Source: Ulvibacter litoralis (GTDB lineage Bacteria; Bacteroidota; Bacteroidia; Flavobacteriales; Flavobacteriaceae). From it: 64,000 nt of DNA. The notes beneath the pieces are model-generated. The model searched no databases and was not told the origin of the DNA. It saw nothing but the letters and a program-made list of their open reading frames with translations. Of this stretch, positions 18,306-25,829 are shown piece by piece. The position numbers were made by a program, and so were the translations under genes. Every line of letters starts with the position of its first letter. Position 1 is the first letter of the stretch. The stretch lies in NCBI RefSeq assembly GCF_900102055.1, contig NZ_FNBA01000005.1, positions 1-64,000 on the forward strand. Direction: 5' to 3'.

Positions 18306-19246
18306 TGGAGAATAGAATTACCAAACTTTTTAATATCAAATACCCGCTTATTCAAGCGGGTATGATATGGAATAGCGGTTGGCGATTGGCGAGTGCTGTA
18401 AGTAATGCCGGAGGATTGGGGTTGCTAGGAGCAGGGTCAATGTACCCAGATGTACTAAGGGAACACATTGTTAAATGTAAAAAGGCAACGTCGAAACCCT
18501 TTGGAGTTAACGTTCCTATGTTATATCCTAATATTGAAGAGATTATCAATATCATTATTGAAGAAAAAGTTCCTATTGTAATTACTTCTGCAGGGAACCC
18601 TAAAACACATACAGCTCGACTTAAAGAACACGGAATTACAGTTGTTCATGTTGTGAGTAGTGTGAAATTTGCCTTGAAAGCACAAGCGGCTGGAGTGGAT
18701 GCTGTAGTAGCTGAAGGTTTCGAAGCTGGAGGTCACAACGGACGTGAAGAAACAACAACTTTTACGCTAATTCCAATGGTTAAAGAACAATTAGAGGTTC
18801 CTTTAATTGCTGCTGGCGGAATTGCAAACGGAAAGGGAATGTTAGCAGCTATGATTTTAGGTGCTGACGGAGTACAAATAGGAAGTCGTTTTGTAGCTTC
18901 GGAAGAATCTTCATCACATCATGCATTTAAACAATTAGTTGTAGATGCTAAAGAAGGTGATACATTGCTTACCTTAAAGGAATTAGCACCTGTTAGAATG
19001 TTGAAAAATAAGTTTTTTAACGAATTAATGGAGTTATATGCTACAAATCCTTCCAAAGAGCAACTTATAGAGTTATTAGGACGTGCTAGGGCAAAACGCG
19101 GTATGTTTGAAGGCGATTTAGAAGATGGAGAATTAGAAATTGGACAAATTGCTGGGTTGATACATGATATTAAACCTGCAGCACATATTGTAAATGAAAT
19201 TATAGAAGAGTTTAATAATTTAAAAACGACTGTTATATCGTTGTAA
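18305..19246 (+). CDS. Nitronate monooxygenase / FabK-like flavoprotein
   Basis: 313 aa with a GTG start whose G is the last base of the upstream TAG stop (TAGTG), a 1-bp overlap implying translational coupling. It is a TIM-barrel FMN enzyme of the 2-nitropropane dioxygenase family: PLIQAGMIWNSG at the start, SAGNPK, VAEGFEAGGHNG (flavin contact and catalytic His region) and AAGGIANGKGMLAAMILGADGVQIGSRF (phosphate-binding end). The family includes nitronate monooxygenases and enoyl-ACP reductase II (FabK), which sequence alone does not separate here. The coupling to an exported protease has no obvious functional logic. Confidence 0.9.
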   Translation: MENRITKLFNIKYPLIQAGMIWNSGWRLASAVSNAGGLGLLGAGSMYPDVLREHIVKCKKATSKPFGVNVPMLYPNIEEIINIIIEEKVPIVITSAGNPKTHTARLKEHGITVVHVVSSVKFALKAQAAGVDAVVAEGFEAGGHNGREETTTFTLIPMVKEQLEVPLIAAGGIANGKGMLAAMILGADGVQIGSRFVASEESSSHHAFKQLVVDAKEGDTLLTLKELAPVRMLKNKFFNELMELYATNPSKEQLIELLGRARAKRGMFEGDLEDGELEIGQIAGLIHDIKPAAHIVNEIIEEFNNLKTTVISL

Positions 19247-19290
19247 GGTTGTTTTGTCGTTATTTTGAAGCTTTTTATCGAAAATGAAAT

Positions 19291-19319
19291 AAAAATCCTA
19301 CTAATTAAGTAGGATTTTT
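19291..19319. terminator. Intrinsic terminator after the flavoprotein gene
   Basis: AAAAATCCTAC (19291-19301) pairs perfectly with GTAGGATTTTT (19309-19319) around a 7-nt AT-rich loop, so it could work in both directions. It closes the mnmA to flavoprotein transcript. Confidence 0.8.
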
Positions 19320-19357
19320 AGTACAAAACAATATACTTGTATCTAAATAACAGTATC

Positions 19358-19540
19358 GTGGATGTACAATTTATTGTTTATTTAATAGCAGTGTGTATAA
19401 TAGCTCTCTTAGTAGCGGCTATTATACACACTGTTTATAAAATTAAACTTACTCGTTTGTTAGGGAAGAAAAAGCGAAATAAAACATTGTGGTATTCGCT
19501 TATAGAAAAAATAGTGAAGCGTAAGCTTCCTAAAGAATAA
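19358..19540 (+). CDS. Possible 60-aa single-pass membrane protein
   Basis: The proposed GTG start at 19358 gives a protein with one hydrophobic helix (VYLIAVCIIALLVAAIIH) and a basic tail (KIKLTRLLGKKKRNK, KIVKRKLPKE). A TTG at 19337 would add seven residues but overlaps a possible -7 box (TATACTTG, 19332-19339). The membrane-helix codons contain a perfect 16-bp inverted repeat, so the ORF could be incidental to a structured RNA. I recognise no family. Supporting a gene are the position after a terminator, the promoter-like box, and a typical bitopic layout with a positive inside end. Confidence 0.45.
   Translation: MDVQFIVYLIAVCIIALLVAAIIHTVYKIKLTRLLGKKKRNKTLWYSLIEKIVKRKLPKE
19389..19433. 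repeat. Perfect 16-bp inverted repeat inside a small ORF
   Basis: CAGTGTGTATAATAGC (19389-19404) and GCTATTATACACACTG (19418-19433) are exact reverse complements, separated by 13 bp. There is no T-run after it, so it is not an ordinary terminator. Confidence 0.85.
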
Positions 19541-19579
19541 CTCTAACAGAAGGTAAGGTTTCTGTACTACTATAATGCT

Positions 19580-20227
19580 TTAATCGCTAATTAAAAAGCT
19601 ACCATATCTTTCTCCATTAAAATACCAAATGCGATCCGATTTTTCATAAATTGAATAAATAAGTGCATCACTTTCAACAGTAACATCTGTATTGGTTTCA
19701 GTGTTTTTGTAAATTCCAGGAGGTGTTACCGATATACCAGCCCCTAGACAACATTTTGGAGCGGTTCCATAATTTACTATTTCGAAAGTATCGTATCCCT
19801 CTTGAGTTTGGTGAAACGCCATTAATACCACTTCATCTTTTGGATTCAGTAAAAATTGGGCATAATCATTAAAGCCATTTCCATTAAAGTCGCCTTTTAT
19901 GAACGTGTTTTTATCATAATCAATTTTCTCTTCTATCCCACTGGTAGTATTATAGTTATCGATAAAATCTTGTTGTAGCCACATGCTTTTAGGGATGGGC
20001 TTCCAATCTTTCATTTCTGAGTTCATGAAAAGAGTCAACTTACTTTCATCTGGGGTGCTTTCTGAAGTGTCATTTGTAGTTGGAGCATCTTCTCTAATGG
20101 TATAGCTCTTTTTCTCGACCTTCTCAGAATTTTTCTCTAAGACCTCTTTTTTTTCCGAAGTAGTGTTGCAAGCTACTATTGCTAAACAGGAAAATAGTAG
20201 CAAGAAATAGTTAAAGTGCGTTTTCAT
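19580..20227 (-). CDS. Hypothetical lipoprotein
   Basis: 215 aa. The lipoprotein signal is MKTHFNYFLLLFSCLAIVAC with the lipidated Cys at 20 (lipobox AIVAC). A low-complexity Glu/Lys/Ser/Thr linker runs to about residue 70. The folded part has a GDFNGNGFNDYAQFLL motif near 113-128, which resembles one FG-GAP/VCBS calcium-binding beta-propeller blade, and KCCLGAGISVTPPGIY. Residues 158-159 are two adjacent cysteines. I do not recognise a named family. It stands alone on the minus strand, converging on the small membrane ORF. Confidence 0.8.
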   Translation of the reverse strand: MKTHFNYFLLLFSCLAIVACNTTSEKKEVLEKNSEKVEKKSYTIREDAPTTNDTSESTPDESKLTLFMNSEMKDWKPIPKSMWLQQDFIDNYNTTSGIEEKIDYDKNTFIKGDFNGNGFNDYAQFLLNPKDEVVLMAFHQTQEGYDTFEIVNYGTAPKCCLGAGISVTPPGIYKNTETNTDVTVESDALIYSIYEKSDRIWYFNGERYGSFLISD

Positions 20228-20398
20228 AATAGTTGTTTTTAGGTGGTTTTATTGTTTCCACTTAAAGTACTGAATACTATTACTATTGGGGTATGATTTA
20301 ACGTTTATTTAGAGAAGAAATAAGGTTTCTAAGGGGGTTTTCTTAATAGAATGTTATAGAAAACTTAATATTGGAAATGGTTAAAATTTAGGCATAAA

Positions 20399-20426
20399 AA
20401 AAGCCTATCAACGAAGAAAGGCTTTT
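20399..20426 (-). terminator. Terminator of the cold shock gene
   Basis: AAAAGCCT and AGGCTTTT (20399-20406 with 20419-20426) form a stem followed on the minus strand by a T-run, about 30 bp after the cold shock protein stop. Confidence 0.7.
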
Positions 20427-20454
20427 GTTCTTTTAAAAAAAGTTAAAGCGTATA

Positions 20455-20646
20455 TTATAAAACTTTTACATTTACTGCGTTCAATCCTTTTTTACCTTCT
20501 TGTAGGTCAAATTCTACTTCGTCACCTTCACGAATCTCATCGATTAAACCTGAGATGTGTACGAAATGTTCTTTGTTTGATCCTTCTTCAGTGATAAAAC
20601 CAAATCCTTTGGTGTCGTTGAAGAATTTTACTGTTCCTTTGTTCAT
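20455..20646 (-). CDS. Cold shock protein, CspA family
   Basis: 63 aa, a single cold-shock domain of usual length. It is a small beta-barrel that binds single-stranded RNA and DNA and acts as an RNA chaperone. RNP1 is KGFGFI (13-18) and RNP2 is HFVHI (27-31), both intact. It starts MNKGTVKFFNDTKGFG. The intergenic region upstream is long and very AT-rich, leaving room for the extended 5' leader usual in this family, and the gene has its own terminator. Whether it responds to cold cannot be told from sequence. Confidence 0.95.
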   Translation of the reverse strand: MNKGTVKFFNDTKGFGFITEEGSNKEHFVHISGLIDEIREGDEVEFDLQEGKKGLNAVNVKVL

Positions 20647-20804
20647 TACTAAATATTAAATAATTATTATAAGTGGCGAAGATAGTATTATATTAGAATA
20701 TATAGCTCATTAATTCAATTTATTTTAATTTTTTGATTTTTAATGAATTAAGAACAAATTGCATTCAATAGTAATAGACTTCTTTACATTGTAATATTAT
20801 AATG

Positions 20805-20812
20805 TACCTTTG
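20805..20812 (+). promoter_or_regulatory. Promoter -7 element that decides the DUF1456 start
   Basis: TACCTTTG matches TAnnTTTG exactly and ends 7 bp before the ATG at 20820, so transcription should begin at or within a few bases of the start codon. An upstream in-frame TTG at 20802 lies inside the promoter and is excluded. Confidence 0.6.
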
Positions 20813-20819
20813 CTTGTGT

Positions 20820-21110
20820 ATGGCACTATCTAATAACGATATTTTTAAAAAATTAAGAGTCGCTCATAAACTTCGTGATGAAGATATTGTGAAAATTTGT
20901 GAGTTGGCAGACTTTAAAGTTTCAAAAAGTGAACTAGGCGCGTTTTTCAGAAATGAAAATCACCCGAAATATATGGAGTGTGGCGATCAGATTTTACGAA
21001 ACTTTTTAAACGGTTTGGTAATTCATCTTCGGGGTCCTATGCCTCCTAAGAAGGCGAGTGCGGGACAGAGTTCTGCTCCTAAAAAGCGTATATATCCTAA
21101 AAAGGATTAG
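20820..21110 (+). CDS. Short DUF1456 (YehS-like) protein
   Basis: 96 aa from the ATG at 20820. MALSNNDIFKKLRVAHKLRDEDIVKICELADFKVSKSELGAFFRNENHPKY matches the DUF1456 repeat, with the conserved NDI(L/F)..LR.A and F.R.E.HP.Y motifs. Typical family members have two such repeats in about 150 residues; this one has a single repeat followed by a short helix and a basic Pro/Lys/Ser tail (PPKKASAGQSS, KKRIYPKKD). Function of the family is unknown. The 3' end overlaps the convergent GNAT gene by 14 bp. The upstream promoter predicts a leaderless or nearly leaderless mRNA. Confidence 0.85.
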   Translation: MALSNNDIFKKLRVAHKLRDEDIVKICELADFKVSKSELGAFFRNENHPKYMECGDQILRNFLNGLVIHLRGPMPPKKASAGQSSAPKKRIYPKKD

Positions 21111-21708
21111 ATTTTTTAATTTTTTCTGAAAGTGATGTCTTTGCAGTTTGAAACCATTCATTCTGTAAGATGCTGAGTATTATACTATCTCTTCTGCCGG
21201 TAAGACTTGCGCAATTTTTCCGAAGAATTCCTTCAACAGTACAGCCAATACTTTTCATTGCGGCAATACTGCGTTGGTTTGTTGCATCTGCTCGAAACTC
21301 TACACGTTCTACTTTCAATGTTTCAAACGCGAATTGTAGTAGTAAAAATTTACAATTTTTATTGAGTCCGGTTCCATGAAATTCGGACCCATACCAGGTA
21401 TAGCCTAGCTGAACGGTATTATGATGTGGTTGATAATCGTAAAACCGAGTGCTTCCTGCGTATTTTTGAGTTCTTTTATCAAACACAATAAAAGGGTAGG
21501 AGGTTTTGTCTTCTCTCGCTTGGAGCGCAAGCGCAATGTATTTTTTTAAGTTTTCTAATCCGCTAGCTTGTACTAACGAGTACTTCCATAATTGTGGCTC
21601 ATGGATTGAGAAGCTGGATAAATGTTTAAAATCGGTTGTAGCTAAAGGACGAAGTAGTACGACATCATTTTCTAAAACATAGTCTTTACTAAAATTGAGT
21701 ATCTCCAT
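21097..21708 (-). CDS. GNAT acetyltransferase, RimJ/RimL type
   Basis: 203 aa. The N-terminal part LLRPLATTDFKHL is the usual RimJ/RimL opening. The acetyl-CoA region lies near residues 115-170: GYTWYGSEFHGTGLNKNCKFLLLQFAFE, then VEFRADATNQRSIAAMKSIGCTVEG and the R-x-x-x-x end motif. The acyl acceptor cannot be predicted; protein N-termini and small molecules both occur in the family. It lies 42 bp downstream of lysA on the same strand but behind a terminator hairpin. The 3' end overlaps the DUF1456 gene tail to tail. Confidence 0.9.
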   Translation of the reverse strand: MEILNFSKDYVLENDVVLLRPLATTDFKHLSSFSIHEPQLWKYSLVQASGLENLKKYIALALQAREDKTSYPFIVFDKRTQKYAGSTRFYDYQPHHNTVQLGYTWYGSEFHGTGLNKNCKFLLLQFAFETLKVERVEFRADATNQRSIAAMKSIGCTVEGILRKNCASLTGRRDSIILSILQNEWFQTAKTSLSEKIKKSNPF

Positions 21709-21724
21709 AAAATAAACAAATAGA

Positions 21725-21746
21725 AAGGCTTCCCGAAGGAAGCCTT
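21725..21746 (-). terminator. lysA terminator
   Basis: AAGGCTTCC and GGAAGCCTT (21725-21733 with 21738-21746) form a perfect stem with a CGAA loop, followed on the minus strand by a T-rich run. It is placed 5 bp after the lysA stop. Confidence 0.75.
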
Positions 21747-21750
21747 GATG

Positions 21751-22956
21751 TTAAAATGTAAGTGCAATCTGATTTTTTAAAATATCATCAAATGTTTCTC
21801 TCTTTCTAATAAGATGCGCTTTGTTGTTATGCCATAGAACTTCTGCAGGCCTGTAACGCGAATTGTAATTACTTGCCATCGAAAAACAGTAGGCTCCAGC
21901 ATTGCTAAAAGATAAAATATCTCCTTCACTAATTTCGGAAATTCTGCGATTATTTGCAAATGTGTCTGTTTCACAGATATAACCTACAACACTGTAAAAA
22001 CGCTCACGTCCTTCAGGATTTGAAATGTTTGTAATTTCGTGTTGTGACCCGTAAAGCATTGGACGAATTAAGTGGTTAAATCCGCTATCTACTTGTGCAA
22101 AAACAGTAGATGTGGTTTGTTTTACCACATTCACTTTTACCAAGAATTTTCCAGATTCACTGACTAAGAATTTTCCAGGTTCGAATGCTAAGGTTAGTTT
22201 TTTACCATATTCTTTACAGAACTCATTAAAACGTTTGCTAAGTTTTTCTCCAAATTCTTCAATATTTGTTTCAATATCTCCTTCTTTATAAGGTACTTTA
22301 AATCCACTTCCGAAGTCGATAAAGTCTAAGTTGTCGAAATTTTTAGCAGCATCGAATAAAATTTCCGAAGCATATAAAAAGACATCAATATCTAAAATAT
22401 CACTTCCGGTATGCATATGAATCCCGTTAATGTTCATTTTGGTATTTTCAACAATGCGCTTTAGATGAGGCATTTGGTGAATTGAAATTCCAAATTTACT
22501 ATCTATATGTCCTACCGAAATATTGGTATTTCCACCTGCCATAACATGCGGATTAATACGAATGCAAACAGGCGTTTTTGGATGTTTTGTTCCAAACTGC
22601 TCTAAAATAGAGAGGTTGTCGATATTGATTTGCACACCTAAAGAGGCTGCGCGTTCAATTTCTTCTAAAGAAACTCCGTTGGGAGTGTATATAATTTTTT
22701 CAGGAGCAACACCAGCTTCTAGCGCTAACATTACTTCTTGAATTGAAACAGTATCCATTCCGGTTCCTAATGAACTCAAGAGTTTTAAAACAGAAATATT
22801 AGATAACGCCTTAACAGCATAATTTATCTTTACCTGTTTCACCTTCTTAAAAGCATCGTTTAAGCGTTTATACTGCGCTTCAATTTTTGAGGCGTCATAC
22901 ACATACACAGGACTTCCATGTTCCTGAACTACTGCTAAAAGGTCTTGATAATTCAT
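21751..22956 (-). CDS. lysA: Diaminopimelate decarboxylase
   Basis: 401 aa. It decarboxylates meso-diaminopimelate to L-lysine, the last step of lysine synthesis. This is a fold III PLP enzyme: the PLP lysine is Lys49 in INYAVKALSN. HMHTGSDI and IDFGSGFKVPY lie in the barrel, EPGKFLVSESG carries the phosphate-site region, and SNAGAYCFSMASNYNSR is the C-terminal active-site segment. Length is usual for Bacteroidota LysA. It is transcribed divergently from sucC with a 197-bp gap. No lysine riboswitch-like structure was recognised upstream. Confidence 0.95.
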   Translation of the reverse strand: MNYQDLLAVVQEHGSPVYVYDASKIEAQYKRLNDAFKKVKQVKINYAVKALSNISVLKLLSSLGTGMDTVSIQEVMLALEAGVAPEKIIYTPNGVSLEEIERAASLGVQINIDNLSILEQFGTKHPKTPVCIRINPHVMAGGNTNISVGHIDSKFGISIHQMPHLKRIVENTKMNINGIHMHTGSDILDIDVFLYASEILFDAAKNFDNLDFIDFGSGFKVPYKEGDIETNIEEFGEKLSKRFNEFCKEYGKKLTLAFEPGKFLVSESGKFLVKVNVVKQTTSTVFAQVDSGFNHLIRPMLYGSQHEITNISNPEGRERFYSVVGYICETDTFANNRRISEISEGDILSFSNAGAYCFSMASNYNSRYRPAEVLWHNNKAHLIRKRETFDDILKNQIALTF

Positions 22957-23117
22957 TTTTGTTCGAATAAAATGTTTGTATAAAAATTAAGAGGGCTAAA
23001 ATAAAGTGTACAAAAAGAATAAGTGGTAATAAAAGCTTAAAATTTTAATATTTTTCATTTCTGAATTTTTTCTGAAGAACCTCTTTAAAAAAATTAGTGC
23101 AATCCTCTAACATTTGT

Positions 23118-23125
23118 TATTTTTG
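23118..23125 (+). promoter_or_regulatory. sucC promoter -7 element
   Basis: TATTTTTG fits the TAnnTTTG consensus, 28 bp before the sucC ATG at 23154. The -33 region is weak. Confidence 0.5.
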
Positions 23126-23153
23126 CTTTTCTTAAAACGAACAATATTCCATT

Positions 23154-24344
23154 ATGAATTTACACGAATATCAAGGAAAAGAGATTTTAAATAGTTTTGG
23201 TGTTGAAATCCAACGCGGTATAGTAGCTACAACTCCAGCTGAAGCAGTAGCGGCAGCTAAAAAGTTAACCGAAGATACTGGCACAGGATGGCACGTATTA
23301 AAAGCACAAGTTCATGCAGGAGGCCGCGGAAAAGGTGGTGGTGTAAAACTTGCTAAAAGTATTGAAGAAGTAGAGCAAATTGCTGGTGAAATTATTGGGA
23401 TGAACCTAGTAACACCGCAAACTAGCGCTGAAGGAAAAAAAGTTCACCAAATATTAGTTGCTGAAGATGTTTACTATCCTGGAGATAGCGAACCTGAAGA
23501 ATACTATATGAGTGTCCTATTAAATAGAGGTACAGGAAGAAATATGATTATGTATTCTACGGAAGGTGGAATGGATATTGAAACTGTTGCTGAAGAAACT
23601 CCACATTTAATTTTTACAGAAGAAATTGATCCAGCTGTTGGATTACTTGGTTTTCAAGCAAGAAGAATTGCATTTAACTTAGGGTTAAGTGGAAAAGCTT
23701 TTAAAGAAATGACCAAGTTTGTAAGCTCATTATACAAAGCATATGCAAGTAGCGATTCTTCTTTATTTGAGATTAACCCTGTGTTAAAAACAAGTGATGA
23801 TCGTATTATAGCAGTAGATGCAAAAGTAAGTATCGACGATAATGCATTATTCCGTCACAAAGATTACTTAGCAATGCGTGACATTCGCGAAGAAAATGCG
23901 ATTGAAGTGGAAGCAGGAGAAGTTGGTCTTAACTATGTAGATCTTGACGGTAACGTTGGATGTATGGTAAATGGAGCAGGACTTGCAATGGCAACAATGG
24001 ATTTAATTAAGCAAGCAGGTGGAGAGCCAGCTAACTTTTTAGATGTTGGAGGTACAGCAGATGCAGAACGTGTAGAAATAGCTTTTAAATTAATTTTAAG
24101 AGACCCTAACGTAAAAGCAATATTGGTTAATATTTTTGGAGGAATCGTTCGTTGTGATCGTGTAGCGCAAGGAATTGTTGATGCCTACAAAAACATGGGA
24201 ACTGTAAATGTGCCTATTATCGTACGTTTACAAGGTACCAATGCAGATATCGCAAAAGAATTAATTGATAATAGTGGATTGGATGTACAAAGTGCAATCG
24301 AGTTCCAAGAAGCTGCAGATAAAGTACAGAAAGTACTAGCATAG
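23154..24344 (+). CDS. sucC: Succinyl-CoA synthetase (ADP/GDP-forming) beta subunit
   Basis: 396 aa, normal length. In the TCA cycle it couples succinyl-CoA hydrolysis to ATP or GTP formation. The N-terminal ATP-grasp part is MNLHEYQGKEIL, VHAGGRGKGGGVKLA and FEINPVL. The C-terminal CoA-ligase domain has GCMVNGAGLAMATMD, FLDVGG and NIFGGIVRCD. The alpha subunit (sucD) is not next to it: a terminator follows directly. Separate sucC and sucD loci are frequent in this phylum. Confidence 0.97.
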   Translation: MNLHEYQGKEILNSFGVEIQRGIVATTPAEAVAAAKKLTEDTGTGWHVLKAQVHAGGRGKGGGVKLAKSIEEVEQIAGEIIGMNLVTPQTSAEGKKVHQILVAEDVYYPGDSEPEEYYMSVLLNRGTGRNMIMYSTEGGMDIETVAEETPHLIFTEEIDPAVGLLGFQARRIAFNLGLSGKAFKEMTKFVSSLYKAYASSDSSLFEINPVLKTSDDRIIAVDAKVSIDDNALFRHKDYLAMRDIREENAIEVEAGEVGLNYVDLDGNVGCMVNGAGLAMATMDLIKQAGGEPANFLDVGGTADAERVEIAFKLILRDPNVKAILVNIFGGIVRCDRVAQGIVDAYKNMGTVNVPIIVRLQGTNADIAKELIDNSGLDVQSAIEFQEAADKVQKVLA

Positions 24345-24367
24345 TATTTCGTACATAATTAAAAAAA

Positions 24368-24402
24368 AAGCCTTTAACCTTTGTGGTTAAGGGCTTTTTT
24401 TG
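24368..24402 (+). terminator. sucC terminator
   Basis: A 12-bp stem with one G-T pair (24368-24379 with 24385-24396) and a TTTGT loop runs into TTTTTTGTTTTT. Confidence 0.85.
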
Positions 24403-24513
24403 TTTTTAATTTATTTTGACTTTGTTAATATATTGTTAAATAAGTCATTTTCAGTAACATTCGTTCAAAAAAGGAGGTCTATTAAGTACATCAATCAATT
24501 AAAACGAATCATT

Positions 24514-24846
24514 ATGAAAAAATTAAGTGTACTGCTAATGGCTATTATGCTATTCGCAGGAAGCGGCTTGTCTTTGGCGGCAGTTTCCGTAGAAAAAGAG
24601 AAAAAAACAGTAAGTCAAGAAATAACATACTTGCTTAGGAGTCCGAAAATCGATTTAAAGGAAGACAGTAAGGCGAATGTTACTTTCACCATTAACGACA
24701 ACCATGAAGTTGTTGTATTGCTCGTGGAAACCGACAATGTATTAATTGAATCTTTTATTAAAAGTCGGTTAAATTATTACAAGTTGCAAAATAAACTTGT
24801 TCCCGGAAAGGAGTATATGCTCCCTGTGCTTGTAAAAGCAGAATAA
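24514..24846 (+). CDS. Small secreted protein, family not recognised
   Basis: 110 aa from the ATG at 24514. The longer open frame from 24400 would start inside the sucC terminator. Signal peptide MKKLSVLLMAIMLFAGSGLSLAA, then a compact alpha/beta domain: SQEITYLLRSPKIDL, NVTFTINDNHEVVVLLVET and IESFIKSRLNYYKL. The pattern of a helix, two strands and a helix loosely recalls TonB/energy-transducer C-terminal domains, which I offer only as a fold guess. Single-gene transcript with its own terminator, probably periplasmic. Confidence 0.8.
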   Translation: MKKLSVLLMAIMLFAGSGLSLAAVSVEKEKKTVSQEITYLLRSPKIDLKEDSKANVTFTINDNHEVVVLLVETDNVLIESFIKSRLNYYKLQNKLVPGKEYMLPVLVKAE

Positions 24847-24864
24847 CCAAATTAAATTTTGAAG

Positions 24865-24898
24865 AAATCTCGGACTAATCTCCCGAGATTTTTTTTTG
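24865..24898 (+). terminator. Terminator after the small secreted protein
   Basis: AAATCTCGG (24865-24873) pairs with CCGAGATTT (24883-24891) and is followed by a run of T. Confidence 0.8.
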
Positions 24899-24946
24899 AA
24901 ATCTTTTTCTTTTTTAAAATTTCAAACTTTTAATTAGTATTGTACT

Positions 24947-25345
24947 ATGGAAAAAGAACACAGTTACGCTATGGTTAGCGACTTTATTTTATTAGCGCAC
25001 GCGGATGCTAAAATAACTCCTTCAGAATATGATTTCATTTTACAATTAGCAGAACGAATGGATGTGAGTAAGGTGGAAGTTGATTTACTGTTTGAAAATC
25101 CTAAGCCTTCAAAACTTTTGTTTACTGAGATTGAACGAATTTCACATTTTTATAAATTGGTGCTACTAATGAACGTAGATTTAGAAACACATCAAGATGA
25201 AGTGGTGGCAATTCGAAATTTTGGAATAAAAATGGGCATTCGTCCAGGTGTTTTTGATCAGATATTAGTGCGTATGCATCAATTTGAAAATAAAATAATT
25301 CCAAGTGAAGAATTAATCAAGATTTTTCAAACCTATTATAATTAA
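24947..25345 (+). CDS. TerB-like helical protein
   Basis: 132 aa, all helical by composition, with no signal peptide. MVSDFILLAHADAKITPSEYDFILQLAERMDVSK resembles the opening of TerB/DjlA-N-type domains, where an acidic pair precedes a metal-binding helix. MNVDLETHQDEVVAIRNFGIKMGI is the second half-repeat. TerB-like domains occur in tellurite-resistance and general stress proteins, but no ter genes are nearby, so no tellurite role is implied. No terminator immediately follows; the next one is 440 bp downstream. Confidence 0.75.
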   Translation: MEKEHSYAMVSDFILLAHADAKITPSEYDFILQLAERMDVSKVEVDLLFENPKPSKLLFTEIERISHFYKLVLLMNVDLETHQDEVVAIRNFGIKMGIRPGVFDQILVRMHQFENKIIPSEELIKIFQTYYN

Positions 25346-25829
25346 CATTCTTTTTTGATTTTTTTAAAATCTAATACCTAACTTTAGAAAAGCTATTTAA
25401 TTTTTAAAATGCATATTGTTTGTTTTCAGTCAATTATTGACTTTTTTAACCAATAATCTGTAGGTAGCGTTTCAAAATAGATGTTGGAAATTTTTACAAT
25501 TGCATTTTCGTTTAAGTGTATTTAATTACCGATTAAACACCCAAAATGAGGTGAAATTTAATGAATTCTTGAGGAGTTAATTCATAAATTTTATTGAATT
25601 TTGTAAGTGTAAAACGATTACAATTTAAAGGATTAATATATATAAAATATCCCCGTATTTTAAGTACTTCATTTTTTATTGTCTATAAATCTAATTAGTA
25701 TAATCCCCAATTAGTATAGATAATACTAGAAGAGAATGGTTGAGAAATTTCATAATTGGAATTTAATTTGGTTAGTTAGTTGAAAATGGTCACATATTAC
25801 TCAATCGGTATGTGGCCTTTTTTTTTGCG
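25346..25829. other. Long non-coding gap with promoter-like and terminator signals
   Basis: 484 bp without a credible ORF (the longest I see is 15 codons, at about 25410). On the plus strand TTTG at 25354-25357, a 21-bp spacer and TAACTTTA at 25379-25386 resemble a sigma-A promoter, and a good terminator closes the stretch at 25788-25826. A transcript of roughly 430 nt is therefore possible, either a non-coding RNA or a long 3' end of the TerB-like gene. I recognise no known RNA family. Confidence 0.35.
25788..25826 (+). terminator. Plus-strand terminator at the end of the gap
   Basis: GGTCACATA (25788-25796) pairs with TATGTGGCC (25809-25817, one G-T pair), followed by nine T. The nearest upstream plus-strand gene ended 440 bp before. 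Confidence 0.75.

Noticed and set aside
24947-25345. Tellurite resistance locus
   Set aside because: Only a TerB-like fold is present; no terC, terD or terZ neighbours.
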